Assembly: GCA_965225715.1 (NCBI GenBank)
Contig: CBDDBK010000003.1
Coordinates: forward strand, 124,001 to 188,000
From: CBDDBK01 sp965225715
GTDB taxonomy: Bacteria; Bacteroidota; Bacteroidia; Cytophagales; Flammeovirgaceae
DNA: 64,000 bases
Reading direction: 5' to 3'
The notes beneath the pieces were generated by a model. It saw nothing but the letters and a program-made list of their open reading frames with translations. It had not been told where the DNA came from and did no database searches. A program made the position numbers and the translations under genes. Shown here piece by piece: positions 1-8,131 of the stretch. How positions within the stretch are numbered: the first letter of the stretch is position 1; the number at the start of each line of letters is the position of its first letter.

Positions 1-196
1 ATTACACCTTTTAGCAAAATCACCAAATCGAGTTTTTAATCGAGATGAAATTTTATTAAAAATTTGGGGATCAGATGTCTATATTTTAAATAGAACTGTA
101 GATGTTCATATCAGAAAAATCCGAGAACAATTAGGTAATGGATTCATAGAAACTATTAAAGGTATTGGCTATAAGTTTAATCACCAACAAAATTAA
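1..196 (+). CDS. C-terminal part of an OmpR/PhoB-family response regulator
   Basis: The window opens inside this gene and only about the last 64 codons are visible, in the frame that starts at base 2 and stops at 194-196. They read as the end of a winged-helix DNA-binding domain: a PNRVFNRDEIL segment, then IWG, then the recognition-helix signature RTVDVHIRKIR, then the wing motif GIGYKF. This is the classic OmpR/PhoB effector domain, which binds promoter DNA after phosphorylation of an N-terminal receiver domain (family knowledge; the receiver lies outside the window). The regulated genes and partner kinase cannot be told from here. Confidence 0.9.
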   Translation, partial: LHLLAKSPNRVFNRDEILLKIWGSDVYILNRTVDVHIRKIREQLGNGFIETIKGIGYKFNHQQN

Positions 197-271
197 TCAA
201 TAGCTTGTAATTATTTAGATTCTATAACTTGAGAAATAAAGAAAATTGGTTAGTTTTGACTTTTTATAATC

Positions 272-356
272 ATGTATGTCACTTGAAAAAGGGTTTTTAG
301 AGCTTTTAACTCGTTGATTTTGAAAATGAATTTTTCCAAAATAAAAATAGCATAAA
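272..356 (+). repeat. Decayed copy of the TATAGT intergenic repeat (family A)
   Basis: The spacer before nqrA carries a stretch resembling the family A repeat: a TATGTCACTTGAAAAAGG left end, a central TTGATTTTGAAAATGA and a right side ending AAAAATAGCAT. The right terminus is degraded. Better copies lie at 23493-23580 and 31808-31900. Confidence 0.5.
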
Positions 357-399
357 AAAAGACTTATTTTATTCATTACTACAATTAAATCATTTTGCA

Positions 400-1785
400 A
401 TGTCCGTATTTTATCATAGGGTAAAAAAAGGTTTTGATATTAATTTACTGGGAAAGGCAGAACCAAAACTTTTAGATATTGAGTCGCCAAACAGGTTTGC
501 AGTTAAACCAACTGATTTTATTGGTATGTATCGCCCAAAATTACTCGTTAAAGTCAGTGATGAAGTTAAGGCAGGATCACCTCTTTTTTACGATAAAGCA
601 TTGCCCAAAGTGCTTTATACAGCACCTGTTAGTGGTGAAGTGGTTGAAATAGTTAGAGGTGAAAAAAGAAAGCTGTTAGAAGTTGTTATTTTGGCAGATA
701 AAGAAGTTTTGTACGAAGATTTTGGCAAATGTACCGTGTCTGGCTTGCCAAAGTTAAAAAAAGAAGAAATTATAGAACTCTTAAAGAAGAGTGGCACTTG
801 GCCCCGCATTATTCAAAGACCTTTTGGCATAGTTGCTAACTCAGAGACTATGCCAAAAAATATTTTTATATCTATTTTTGATACTCATCCTCTTGCCCCT
901 GATTTTGATTTTATTTATAAAGATGATGCCAAATATTTTGAAACAGGTATTCAAATTCTTAAAAAACTAGCCCAAGACAAAGTTATTATAGGTGCCCAAG
1001 CCCAAACTATTTCTCAGCTGCATAAAGTTATAGAGAAAGAAGATAGGGTAGAAATACATCAATTTGATGGTAAGCATCCGGTTGGAAATGTAGGTATTCA
1101 AATCAGTCATATTCAACCTATAAATAAAAATGAAATTGTTTGGACTATTGACCCTTATGGGGTCATCCAAATAGGCAAGCTATTTTTAAAAGGTGTTTAT
1201 GATGCTAGCCTAACTGTAGCTCTTTCTGGTGAAGTGAATAAACCTGCTTATTATAAAACCTATATGGGGGCTTGTTTGGACAAAGTTCTTAAAAATCAAA
1301 TTAAAAATCCAAATAGCCGTATTGTTTCAGGAAATGTTTTAACAGGAAAAACGGTTAAAACAAATGGCTTTTTAGGCTTTTATCATAATTTAATTTCTGT
1401 TATTCCAGAAGGTAATAAACCCAGATTTTTACTTAAAGATGGTTGGTTAGCTCTTATTAAAAAAAGACCAAGTTTCTATAGGGCTTGGGGTTTATTTTCT
1501 TATTTGATGCAAGCCGTTAAAAAACCATTTACCGTAGACACTAGCCTAAATGGAGAATATAGAGCCTTTGTCTTTACAGGCAACTTGGAAAAGGTATTAC
1601 CTATGCCAATCTATCCAACTCATCTTATCAAGTCGATTATGGCTCAGGACTTTGAATCTATGGAAGGTTTGGGCATCTATGAAGTGATAGAAGAAGATTT
1701 AGCTTTGTGTGAATTTATAGATGTTTCTAAGCATCCCATTCAAAAAATATTGCGGGAAGGTATTGATTTATTGAGAACAAGTTAA
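400..1785 (+). CDS. nqrA: Na(+)-translocating NADH-quinone reductase subunit A
   Basis: The 461-residue product matches subunit A of the sodium-pumping NADH:quinone oxidoreductase (about 445-450 residues in most bacteria). It has the N-terminal region rich in VKPTDFIGMYRPKLLVKV, an ASLTVALSGEVNKPAYY stretch in the middle and a C-terminal region with NGEYRAFVFTGN. NqrA is the peripheral cytoplasmic subunit implicated in quinone binding in the six-subunit Nqr complex (family knowledge). The usual nqrB-nqrF genes do not follow. Instead a convergent porP-like gene lies 175 bp downstream, so the nqr operon is either split in this genome or its other genes are lost. The ATG at 400 gives the expected N-terminus. 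Confidence 0.93.
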   Translation: MSVFYHRVKKGFDINLLGKAEPKLLDIESPNRFAVKPTDFIGMYRPKLLVKVSDEVKAGSPLFYDKALPKVLYTAPVSGEVVEIVRGEKRKLLEVVILADKEVLYEDFGKCTVSGLPKLKKEEIIELLKKSGTWPRIIQRPFGIVANSETMPKNIFISIFDTHPLAPDFDFIYKDDAKYFETGIQILKKLAQDKVIIGAQAQTISQLHKVIEKEDRVEIHQFDGKHPVGNVGIQISHIQPINKNEIVWTIDPYGVIQIGKLFLKGVYDASLTVALSGEVNKPAYYKTYMGACLDKVLKNQIKNPNSRIVSGNVLTGKTVKTNGFLGFYHNLISVIPEGNKPRFLLKDGWLALIKKRPSFYRAWGLFSYLMQAVKKPFTVDTSLNGEYRAFVFTGNLEKVLPMPIYPTHLIKSIMAQDFESMEGLGIYEVIEEDLALCEFIDVSKHPIQKILREGIDLLRTS

Positions 1786-1960
1786 AAATATTAATTATAT
1801 TTATAATTGATTATTATGCAACAATATGAAAATCTAACCTAAAAAAAGGTTTTAGAAATGTTTTCTAAAACTAGTAAACTGGTCGAACGACTTTCCATAG
1901 AAGCCGAAAAAGACCGTCAAGAACTTAGAAACTGTTTAAGTTTCTTATGTTATTTAACAC

Positions 1961-3058
1961 CTAGCGCCTGATCAATTTGTTAAAATAAGTCGGATCAACA
2001 AGTTCTGTTGGCGATTTCTTTTGATGACTGCCTCTTTTTTGGGTATTCAGCTTTTTCTTAGCTTTTTTAGACTTAAAATTTAGACTCTTATATTTATTAA
2101 CACCTGTTTTTTGACCGTCGAAAATAAATTGAACTCCAACTTGATGAGCAATTAAGCCACTAATCTCTCCTAAATTTTCTTGTAGGGGAATATTAATACT
2201 ATAGTTTACTTTAAAAAAATCTTTACCTAAGGCAAAAGTCGTATATATAAATTGATTGTCATTGAGCAAATTTCTGATCCACCCTCCAAAGCCAAAGCTA
2301 AAATTTGATAAATTATCGGAGATAAAAAGTCCTAAATCCAAACGTTTTGTATTATCAATGAGGTATAAAGCAAAATTAGGATGAAAACGAATCTTTTGAT
2401 CATTTTTTTGATCACGGCTATAAATACCGGTTGTTAGCCTTAATCCACCATGTATAAAAAAATAAGGTCTAAATAAAATAGCTTCATTGTCACTATTAAA
2501 AGAAAACTTATAACTTGCACCAAGCCATGAAGGTGGCAAAAACTTTTGTTTTGTAGAATGGTTCTGAAGATTAAAACCTATGCCACCAGTAAAAGTTCCT
2601 CTTTGAAAATCACTAAAATCTTCGTTGCTTGTGCCTATAACTAAATCATTATAGAAAATAAAATTCTCTTGCTGAATGGTATATTGTAGGTAGCCACCTT
2701 GAAACCCCGTAGATAAACTAATGCTGTCACTTAAAGGTAAATGATAGGCATATTTTAAATTAAGCTGATAACGACTAAGACCCGTTTGGTCTTCTACAAG
2801 CGTAGAAAAACCAAAACCATGTCGATTAACACCGTTAGAGGCATTCCAATCTAAAGCCAAAAGATAGTTTTTAAATTCACGTCCATTACTAAAATTTGCC
2901 AGTATGCTTTCTTGGTTGATTCTTAAATTTGGTGTATTACCAATAAAGGAAGGATTAAAAACACTCGGATTACTTAGGTACAAATAACTACTTTGAGCTA
3001 AGATAGTGTCGTTTGCCAAGATTAACAATAAGAATAGTAGCTTTTTTATTAAATTCAA
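1961..3058 (-). CDS. PorP/SprF-family type IX secretion system outer-membrane protein
   Basis: A 365-residue protein with a signal peptide ending near LAQ (residues about 1-22), then the family's typical opening YLSNPSVFNPSFIGN and alternating amphipathic strands expected of an outer-membrane barrel. PorP/SprF proteins associate with the type IX secretion and gliding machinery of Bacteroidota, and many paralogues pair with a secreted adhesin (family knowledge). The C-terminus carries an unusual basic tail (KSKKAKKKLNTQKRGSHQKK). No large adhesin gene lies next to it here. A 3' fragment of a second copy lies at 25648-25882 on the other strand. Confidence 0.85.
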   Translation of the reverse strand: MNLIKKLLFLLLILANDTILAQSSYLYLSNPSVFNPSFIGNTPNLRINQESILANFSNGREFKNYLLALDWNASNGVNRHGFGFSTLVEDQTGLSRYQLNLKYAYHLPLSDSISLSTGFQGGYLQYTIQQENFIFYNDLVIGTSNEDFSDFQRGTFTGGIGFNLQNHSTKQKFLPPSWLGASYKFSFNSDNEAILFRPYFFIHGGLRLTTGIYSRDQKNDQKIRFHPNFALYLIDNTKRLDLGLFISDNLSNFSFGFGGWIRNLLNDNQFIYTTFALGKDFFKVNYSINIPLQENLGEISGLIAHQVGVQFIFDGQKTGVNKYKSLNFKSKKAKKKLNTQKRGSHQKKSPTELVDPTYFNKLIRR

Positions 3059-3140
3059 CTTTGTTAGTTTTTATTTGACTGAAATATAAAATGACCATAA
3101 AATACCAACTTTTCCATTTTTCAATAACTTTAATTAGATT

Positions 3141-3169
3141 TTTGCAATAGAGTAATTTATTTATGTTTG
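3141..3169 (+). promoter_or_regulatory. Bacteroidota-type promoter for the TonB-dependent receptor
   Basis: TTTG at 3141-3144 and TATGTTTG at 3162-3169, 17 bp apart, match the Bacteroidota sigma-ABfr consensus TTTG-N17-20-TAnnTTTG. They lie about 110 bp before the receptor start. I saw no cobalamin-riboswitch core in the leader. Confidence 0.55.
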
Positions 3170-3282
3170 CATCTAAACATTAGTTCTTAGAATATAATTC
3201 TGTTTTAATAAAAGAAACAAAAAGTTTTCCAAAGATTAATCTTATACTATAACTATTTATACCAAACTATTAAATATTCACA

Positions 3283-5235
3283 ATGAACCTATATTTATCA
3301 AAAATTAGTGTTTTTACAGGTATTTTATTTTTACTTTCAACCTTTACTGTTTCGGCTCAGAGGGATTCAAGTGTCGTGTTGCAAGATGTAATCATTGAGA
3401 GTAGCCGTTTACACAGCGTCTCTTCGGAAACAGGTAGAAGTATTGTCGTTATTTCAGGAGAAACCATACTGGATTATCCTATTCAATCTTTAGATGAGTT
3501 ATTACGTTATTTGCCTAATATAGAAGTACAATCTCGGGGTGCTTTTGGTTCTCAGGCAGATATTTCTATTCGAGGTGCAACATTTAATCAGGTTTTAATC
3601 ATGATAGATGGCGTGAGATTAAACGATCCTTTAACAGGGCATTTCAACCATCACATCCCTATTTTACCTATAGAAATTAAACAGATAGAAATTATAAAAG
3701 GAGGGGCTTCGGTGTTTTTTGGACCTGATGCCGTTGGAGGTGTTATTAATATTATTACCAAAACATTTTCTGAAGATCTAAATGCCGATGGGTTAAATGT
3801 ACTTGCTCAGCAACAATATGGAGAAGAAGAATTTATATATTCAGCTTTGTCGGGTTATTACAAAAAAAATAATTGGAAAATAGGAGGTGGTACTATTTAT
3901 AATGAAACAGATGGACAGGCTATTTCAGATAGCGTTAACAATTTTTATAAACAAAATACGTATAGCCTTTTTGCCAATTATAAAGCTAACAAACTCTCTT
4001 TAGCTTTGCGATCCAGCTACGATATTCGCCTTTTTAATGCTCAGTTTTTTTATACTAACAGTACTTTTGATTTGTCTCAAGAAGAAGTATCTAGATTTTG
4101 GAATCAAGCTCAGGTGGGTTATCAATATAATTCTAAAAATAAAGGTGTCTTAGATATAGCCTATCAGCAAACTACTGATTCTTTTGCTTTTAATCCGGCC
4201 TTTCCTGCAAATGAACACACAACCCAATATCTTAATTTTCAGTATAATCATTACATGACTTTCAATGAAAATTTTCAACTAACTTTAGGTGGGCAGGCGG
4301 ATTCGAGAAAAATAGAAAGCAATGACAGAGGTAACAATCAAAATAGGCACTACGGTATTTATGCTATCGGTCAGTACAAAGTTTCCGAATCTCTCATTTT
4401 GAATGGAGCTTTGAGGTTAGATAAAGATGAAAGTTTTGGCTTAGAAGTGTTACCTTATTTTAATGTTGCCTATAAAGCTAACAAATGGTTACTGCGAGCA
4501 TCTGGAAGTCGGAATATACGTTCTGCCGATTTTACAGAACGTTTTATTTCCACAAATTTAGCGTTTGTTAGTGGTGGAAGAAATCTTGGAAACCCAGATT
4601 TGGAGGCAGAAAAAACTTGGTCTTTTGAAGCAGGATTTGATAGATCATTAAATAATCTACCTATAAAATTTTCTTTTTCAGCTTTTTACAGAAATAGCGA
4701 TAATTTAATAGATTACGTAGTTACACCAGCCTCTCAAATATCTAATAATAGTAATTTAGATTTGACAGCAGATTACCGTTATGCTCAAAATATTTTTAAT
4801 GTAAGTACTATTGGCTTAGAAACTCAAATTCAAGCCTCTTGGACTTGGGATAATAGCAAACTAGATCTTAATTTAGGGTATACACTTTTGCATACCGATA
4901 ATTCAGAAGATATAGTTTCTACTTATATTTCCAATCATGCCAGAAATCTGATAACATGGAACGCTATTTGGAAATACAAAGGTGTTTCTGTTGCTCTTAA
5001 TGGATTGTTTAAAACAAGAGATGTTAATGCTCAAGAACAGGAGGTGGCTGAAAGAATCGGAAGACGTCTTGAAAACTATTACACAACTACTAATATAATT
5101 ATTGGTTATACCTTTTTTAAACAGCTTTCATTGACTTTGCAAGTTAATAATCTTTTTAATGAAAGTTATGCTGATGTTATAGGCGCTCAATTGCCTAGTC
5201 GCTGGATAATTGGGGGTATTAAATTTAAGTTGTAA
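3283..5235 (+). CDS. TonB-dependent outer-membrane receptor, BtuB/FepA-like size
   Basis: A 650-residue protein with a signal peptide ending near VSAQ (residue about 25). A plug domain follows at roughly residues 40-165 (ISGETILDYPIQSLDELL, then SIRGATFNQVLIMIDGVRLND, then GGVINIITKT), then a 22-strand-type beta-barrel ending in GGIKFKL. Such receptors import iron chelates, cobalamin or other nutrients using TonB energy (family knowledge). At 650 residues, without a CarboxypepD-like N-terminal extension, it resembles siderophore and vitamin receptors rather than SusC. A B12 ligand would fit the B12-dependent mutase at 15.1 kb, but that is only inference. It is monocistronic, with a good promoter upstream. 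Confidence 0.9.
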   Translation: MNLYLSKISVFTGILFLLSTFTVSAQRDSSVVLQDVIIESSRLHSVSSETGRSIVVISGETILDYPIQSLDELLRYLPNIEVQSRGAFGSQADISIRGATFNQVLIMIDGVRLNDPLTGHFNHHIPILPIEIKQIEIIKGGASVFFGPDAVGGVINIITKTFSEDLNADGLNVLAQQQYGEEEFIYSALSGYYKKNNWKIGGGTIYNETDGQAISDSVNNFYKQNTYSLFANYKANKLSLALRSSYDIRLFNAQFFYTNSTFDLSQEEVSRFWNQAQVGYQYNSKNKGVLDIAYQQTTDSFAFNPAFPANEHTTQYLNFQYNHYMTFNENFQLTLGGQADSRKIESNDRGNNQNRHYGIYAIGQYKVSESLILNGALRLDKDESFGLEVLPYFNVAYKANKWLLRASGSRNIRSADFTERFISTNLAFVSGGRNLGNPDLEAEKTWSFEAGFDRSLNNLPIKFSFSAFYRNSDNLIDYVVTPASQISNNSNLDLTADYRYAQNIFNVSTIGLETQIQASWTWDNSKLDLNLGYTLLHTDNSEDIVSTYISNHARNLITWNAIWKYKGVSVALNGLFKTRDVNAQEQEVAERIGRRLENYYTTTNIIIGYTFFKQLSLTLQVNNLFNESYADVIGAQLPSRWIIGGIKFKL

Positions 5236-5282
5236 CTGGAAAGTGAACTTTTTTAGGTTTTAAAAATAAATTACTCAGTTTC

Positions 5283-5443
5283 AATACTTCGGTAAATTTT
5301 CAAATTTTTAGAGCTTTATGACCCTAAAAAACCATAAAACACTTATAATCAAATCTTTATAAATTGAAAGGGTTAAAATACAAATTGTTGATTATCAATA
5401 ATTTATATAAAATTATAATTTTTTACCGAAGTATTACAGTTTA
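5283..5443. repeat. Long inverted repeat element (family C, ends CAATACTTCGGTAAA)
   Basis: The left end reads CAATACTTCGGTAAATTTT and the right end TTTTTTACCGAAGTATTA, a near-perfect inverted repeat about 160 bp apart. The interior contains TTGATTATCAATAA. A second element with similar ends is at 19902-20219. No ORF lies inside, so it looks like a non-autonomous MITE-type element. Confidence 0.55.
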
Positions 5444-5558
5444 GTAGCTGTTTGATAATTAAAAAAATATAATAAAAATATGCAAAGGTCTTAAATTGGT
5501 TAAAAAGTATGGTTTTTGCGTATAGTGTAAACCTCTAAGTAATTATTTGGTCTAACAA

Positions 5559-5675
5559 ATGGATAAAGTATGGAGTTTTGTTGGCAAAAAGATCGAAAAA
5601 ATGCTGAATTTGGATATGTTAGGATCTGGTTTGTTGAATAGGTGCCGGAGGGTAAAAGATGCTAAAGTCTTTTAA
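5559..5675 (+). pseudogene. Possible IS1-family transposase scrap
   Basis: A short open stretch starts MDKVWSFVGKK, which resembles the DE(M/V)WSFVGKK segment around the first catalytic aspartate of IS1 transposases. Similarity fades after about 12 residues and nothing before or after supports an intact gene. Read it as a tentative IS1 remnant; chance similarity is possible at this length. Confidence 0.3.
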
Positions 5676-5925
5676 AATATAAACTTTATATATGATATAT
5701 TGCTCATTTTTAACACATTGATAACTAGATCAATTTAAATATTTTAGAATTTTTTACATTTTTTTTACATTTTTTAAGTCATTTAACAATAGAAATATTT
5801 AAAATATGTTAAGTTAATATAAATGTATAGTAACTCATTTTAGATCGTTTTTGTAGGTCTATAATTACGGTGATATACTACCAGACTTAATTGATGGTTA
5901 TATACTTAATAAATAGAATTTGTAA

Positions 5926-5933
5926 TATGTTTG
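5926..5933 (+). promoter_or_regulatory. Candidate -7 element for siaB-siaC
   Basis: TATGTTTG matches the Bacteroidota TAnnTTTG element and lies 67 bp before the siaB start. No TTTG is seen at the ideal upstream distance, so the call rests on one half of the promoter. Confidence 0.4.
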
Positions 5934-6000
5934 TACTTTCAATATATTTTTGGTTTTTTTATATTTTATTTAAAAATGCTAAACCAATTTTATCAATCTA

Positions 6001-6567
6001 ATGAATATAAGTATTAAAAAATTCAATGACTTATTGGAATTGGATAACCTAATCTTTATTTATAAAGGAGTTGTTAGTCAAGATATTTTAGCGATAATAG
6101 CCAAAAATATACGTGATGATTCTGAAGAAAGTTTTATTATATCAAAGCGGCTTTTTTCTATTATAATAGAAATAGCCCATAATATTCATCATTATTCTTC
6201 TAAAAAAGAATATTCTCGAAAAGAAAATAAAAATATAGGTAATGGAATAATTGCTATTTCTAACCTTGAAGATTATTATTTAATTCACGCTGGTAACTAT
6301 GTGAGTATTCAAAATGCCGAATGGCTTATTAATGAGTGTACACATATTAATAGCTTAAATCAAGAAGAATTAAAAAACTATTATAAAAAATGTATAAATG
6401 AAGGATGTTTTAATAATGAAAAAGAAGGTGGTAGCATTGGGCTAATAGATATTAAAAAAAAGTCTGGTAATACTTTAGAATCACATATTATCAAACCGGA
6501 TAATGATAACTATTTTTTTAGTTTAATAGTTAAAGTTCAAAAAAATGATACAAAAATTAAATATTGA
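6001..6567 (+). CDS. siaB: SiaB-family protein kinase (DUF6272)
   Basis: A 188-residue protein with the arrangement of the SiaB/DUF6272 family: an N-terminal segment with FIYKGVVSQDI, a helix with IIIEIAHNIHHYS that occupies the place of the GHKL N-box, and a glycine-bearing EGGSIGLIDI segment near the C-terminus. In Pseudomonas, SiaB phosphorylates the small protein SiaC to control a diguanylate cyclase and aggregation (family knowledge). The gene overlaps the next ORF, a SiaC homologue, by 23 bp, which strongly supports the assignment. The Bacteroidota target is unknown, and no SiaA-type phosphatase or diguanylate cyclase lies in the window. Confidence 0.85.
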   Translation: MNISIKKFNDLLELDNLIFIYKGVVSQDILAIIAKNIRDDSEESFIISKRLFSIIIEIAHNIHHYSSKKEYSRKENKNIGNGIIAISNLEDYYLIHAGNYVSIQNAEWLINECTHINSLNQEELKNYYKKCINEGCFNNEKEGGSIGLIDIKKKSGNTLESHIIKPDNDNYFFSLIVKVQKNDTKIKY

Positions 6568-6925
6568 AGGATCTTCTTACATCCCCAAAATTGTTATGGA
6601 TCCTGACACAGGAGTTGTCGAAATCCAAGGGGAATCTTACCATGAACATATTTCTGAAGTTTTTAAACCTATTTTTGAATGGTTAGATAACTATTTGAAA
6701 AAAAACGGCAGATCTATTACTATAAATTTCAAAATGACATACTTTAACACTAGCTCTGCAAGGCGTTTTTTAGAAGTTTTTACTTTGTTAGAATATTATC
6801 AAAATAATAAAAAAGGCAAAGTAGATATAAATTGGTACTACCAAGAAAATGATTTGGATATTCTGGAAAGCGGTCAAGAGTATGCAGAAGATTTAAATTT
6901 AAACTTTAATTTTATTGCATATTAA
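6545..6925 (+). CDS. siaC: SiaC-family regulatory phosphoprotein (DUF1987)
   Basis: A 126-residue DUF1987 protein, the usual family length. Diagnostic parts are the N-terminal SSYIPKIVMDPDTGVVEIQG, the central KMTYFNTSSARRFLEVF and an acidic C-terminus. The TSSAR segment holds the residue region phosphorylated by SiaB in studied systems (family knowledge). It is translationally coupled to the kinase by a 23-bp overlap, a typical partner-switch layout. Downstream are an inverted repeat and the convergent ilvN. Confidence 0.88.
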   Translation: MIQKLNIEGSSYIPKIVMDPDTGVVEIQGESYHEHISEVFKPIFEWLDNYLKKNGRSITINFKMTYFNTSSARRFLEVFTLLEYYQNNKKGKVDINWYYQENDLDILESGQEYAEDLNLNFNFIAY

Positions 6926-6927
6926 AA

Positions 6928-7033
6928 AAGGTTTTCTTACAAAAGAATGATATAAGAATTAATTTATTGATAATAAAAGTATTATAATTCTTATAAAAAT
7001 TAAATACTTAGAGCTTGTATAAGAAAACCTTGT
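6928..7033. repeat. Palindromic element between convergent genes (family B, ends AAGGTTTTCTTA)
   Basis: The ends AAGGTTTTCTTACA and TGTATAAGAAAACCTT form an inverted repeat around a nested AAGAATTA/TAATTCTT repeat and a central TTATTGATAAT. It sits between siaC and the end of ilvN. It could act as a bidirectional terminator, but its similarity to 36633-36702 suggests a mobile repeat. Confidence 0.6.
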
Positions 7034-7608
7034 CAAATAAATACCATATCATTAGCTTCCTTTAAAATTTCTTTACTGGAACGTTCTAATTCTTTGATAA
7101 AATTGCTAACTTTTTGGATAGGTTTTCCCATAGCTACTTCTCCGGAACGTATAAAGCCTAATATCTGAAAAGGCTCTAATTGCTTAAGTAAGCCTAATAT
7201 CTGATCTCCGGTACCTGTCTTTTCTATTACTAAATATTGAGGATCAAAAGTAAGTAACCGCGCGTTATAATCTTCTATTATTTTTTGAAAACGTATTCCC
7301 AAGTTTGTATCATTGATATTTTTAATTTTATATAAAGCAAGTTCTTGAGTAATGGCTTCATCTTTGCAATAAGCATAAACTTTAATAACATTAATAATTT
7401 TTTCCAGCTGTCCAACCAATTTATCTAATTGATCAACACTTAAGGTAATAACTATTGTAAAGCGATAGATTCCTTTTACTTCTGTCTCTGAAGATGTTAA
7501 ACTTTCAATATTGATTTTTCGTCTTGTAAAGACAATTACTATTCTATGGACCAATCCAATTTTATTTTCTGTAAGTATTGAAAATATAAATTGCTGTTTT
7601 TTTATCAT
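7033..7608 (-). CDS. ilvN: Acetolactate synthase small (regulatory) subunit
   Basis: A 191-residue protein with the N-terminal ACT domain (residues about 5-80: ILTENKIGLVHRIVIVFTRR, then NIESLTSSETE) and the C-terminal domain typical of the 160-195-residue IlvN/IlvH family. The subunit binds valine and tunes the catalytic subunit in branched-chain amino-acid synthesis (family knowledge). The catalytic partner ilvB and the ilvC/ilvD genes are not adjacent. The only other branched-chain gene in the window is a truncated ilvA at 28670-28939, so the pathway may be eroding (inference). Confidence 0.9.
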   Translation of the reverse strand: MIKKQQFIFSILTENKIGLVHRIVIVFTRRKINIESLTSSETEVKGIYRFTIVITLSVDQLDKLVGQLEKIINVIKVYAYCKDEAITQELALYKIKNINDTNLGIRFQKIIEDYNARLLTFDPQYLVIEKTGTGDQILGLLKQLEPFQILGFIRSGEVAMGKPIQKVSNFIKELERSSKEILKEANDMVFI

Positions 7609-8131
7609 TTAATTAATAATTTTATAAATCATCAAAATTCTCACAAAAGTTAAAAATATTAAATATAGATTTATGTGCAATGTATAAATATTGTCCTCAT
7701 AAGAGTATTTATATGTGTTTAAAATAAAACCAAATCTTTATAAGATGTTAAAACTTTAAAAATACCAAATTAATAAACTTATTTTTTTTAAATTTAAAAA
7801 ACTCAACCAAGCAATACATTTTTAGGCTTTAAGATAGTTTATTATCATCTTAAATTTATTATCTTTATGACTTATAAAGTCTACTATTTATTTTAGAATG
7901 TTTAGACTAAATCTATTAAACATAATTGCTAAGTTAATTTTTATTTGATTTATATGCAATTTATACAATTATATCTAAAGAATAAAAGAATAAATAAGAA
8001 CCGAAATAGGTGTTTGTTTTATAGTTATTGGTATAATAGAAATAAGACTTATTATATTTTGTATTGGTTTTTAAGAAATAGAAAAACTGACTTTACTTTA
8101 AAATTAATTATAAATAATTAAATTTATAAAG
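7609..8131. other. 523-bp spacer without a recognisable gene
   Basis: The region between the divergent ilvN and clpC is strongly AT-rich with stops in all frames. I see no ORF, RNA or clear repeat. It presumably holds both promoters, but no full TTTG/TAnnTTTG pair was found. Confidence 0.5.

Larger units (their letters stand above)
5236..6000. other. 765-bp spacer with palindromic repeat and a transposase scrap
   Basis: No convincing gene lies here. The spacer holds a long inverted repeat (5283-5443, family C), a short IS1-like transposase scrap (5559-5675) and a TATGTTTG promoter element just before siaB. The remainder is low-complexity AT-rich sequence. Confidence 0.6.

Noticed and set aside
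1858..1971. Short ORF after nqrA reading MFSKTSKLVERLSIEAEKDR
   Set aside because: It has coding-like composition but only about 37 codons, overlaps the 3' end of the convergent porP-like gene, and matches no family I know. It could be a remnant; not supported enough to list.
3059..3282. Cobalamin riboswitch in the leader of the TonB-dependent receptor
   Set aside because: I looked for the conserved B12-box and found neither it nor a plausible GC-containing core; only a promoter is visible.
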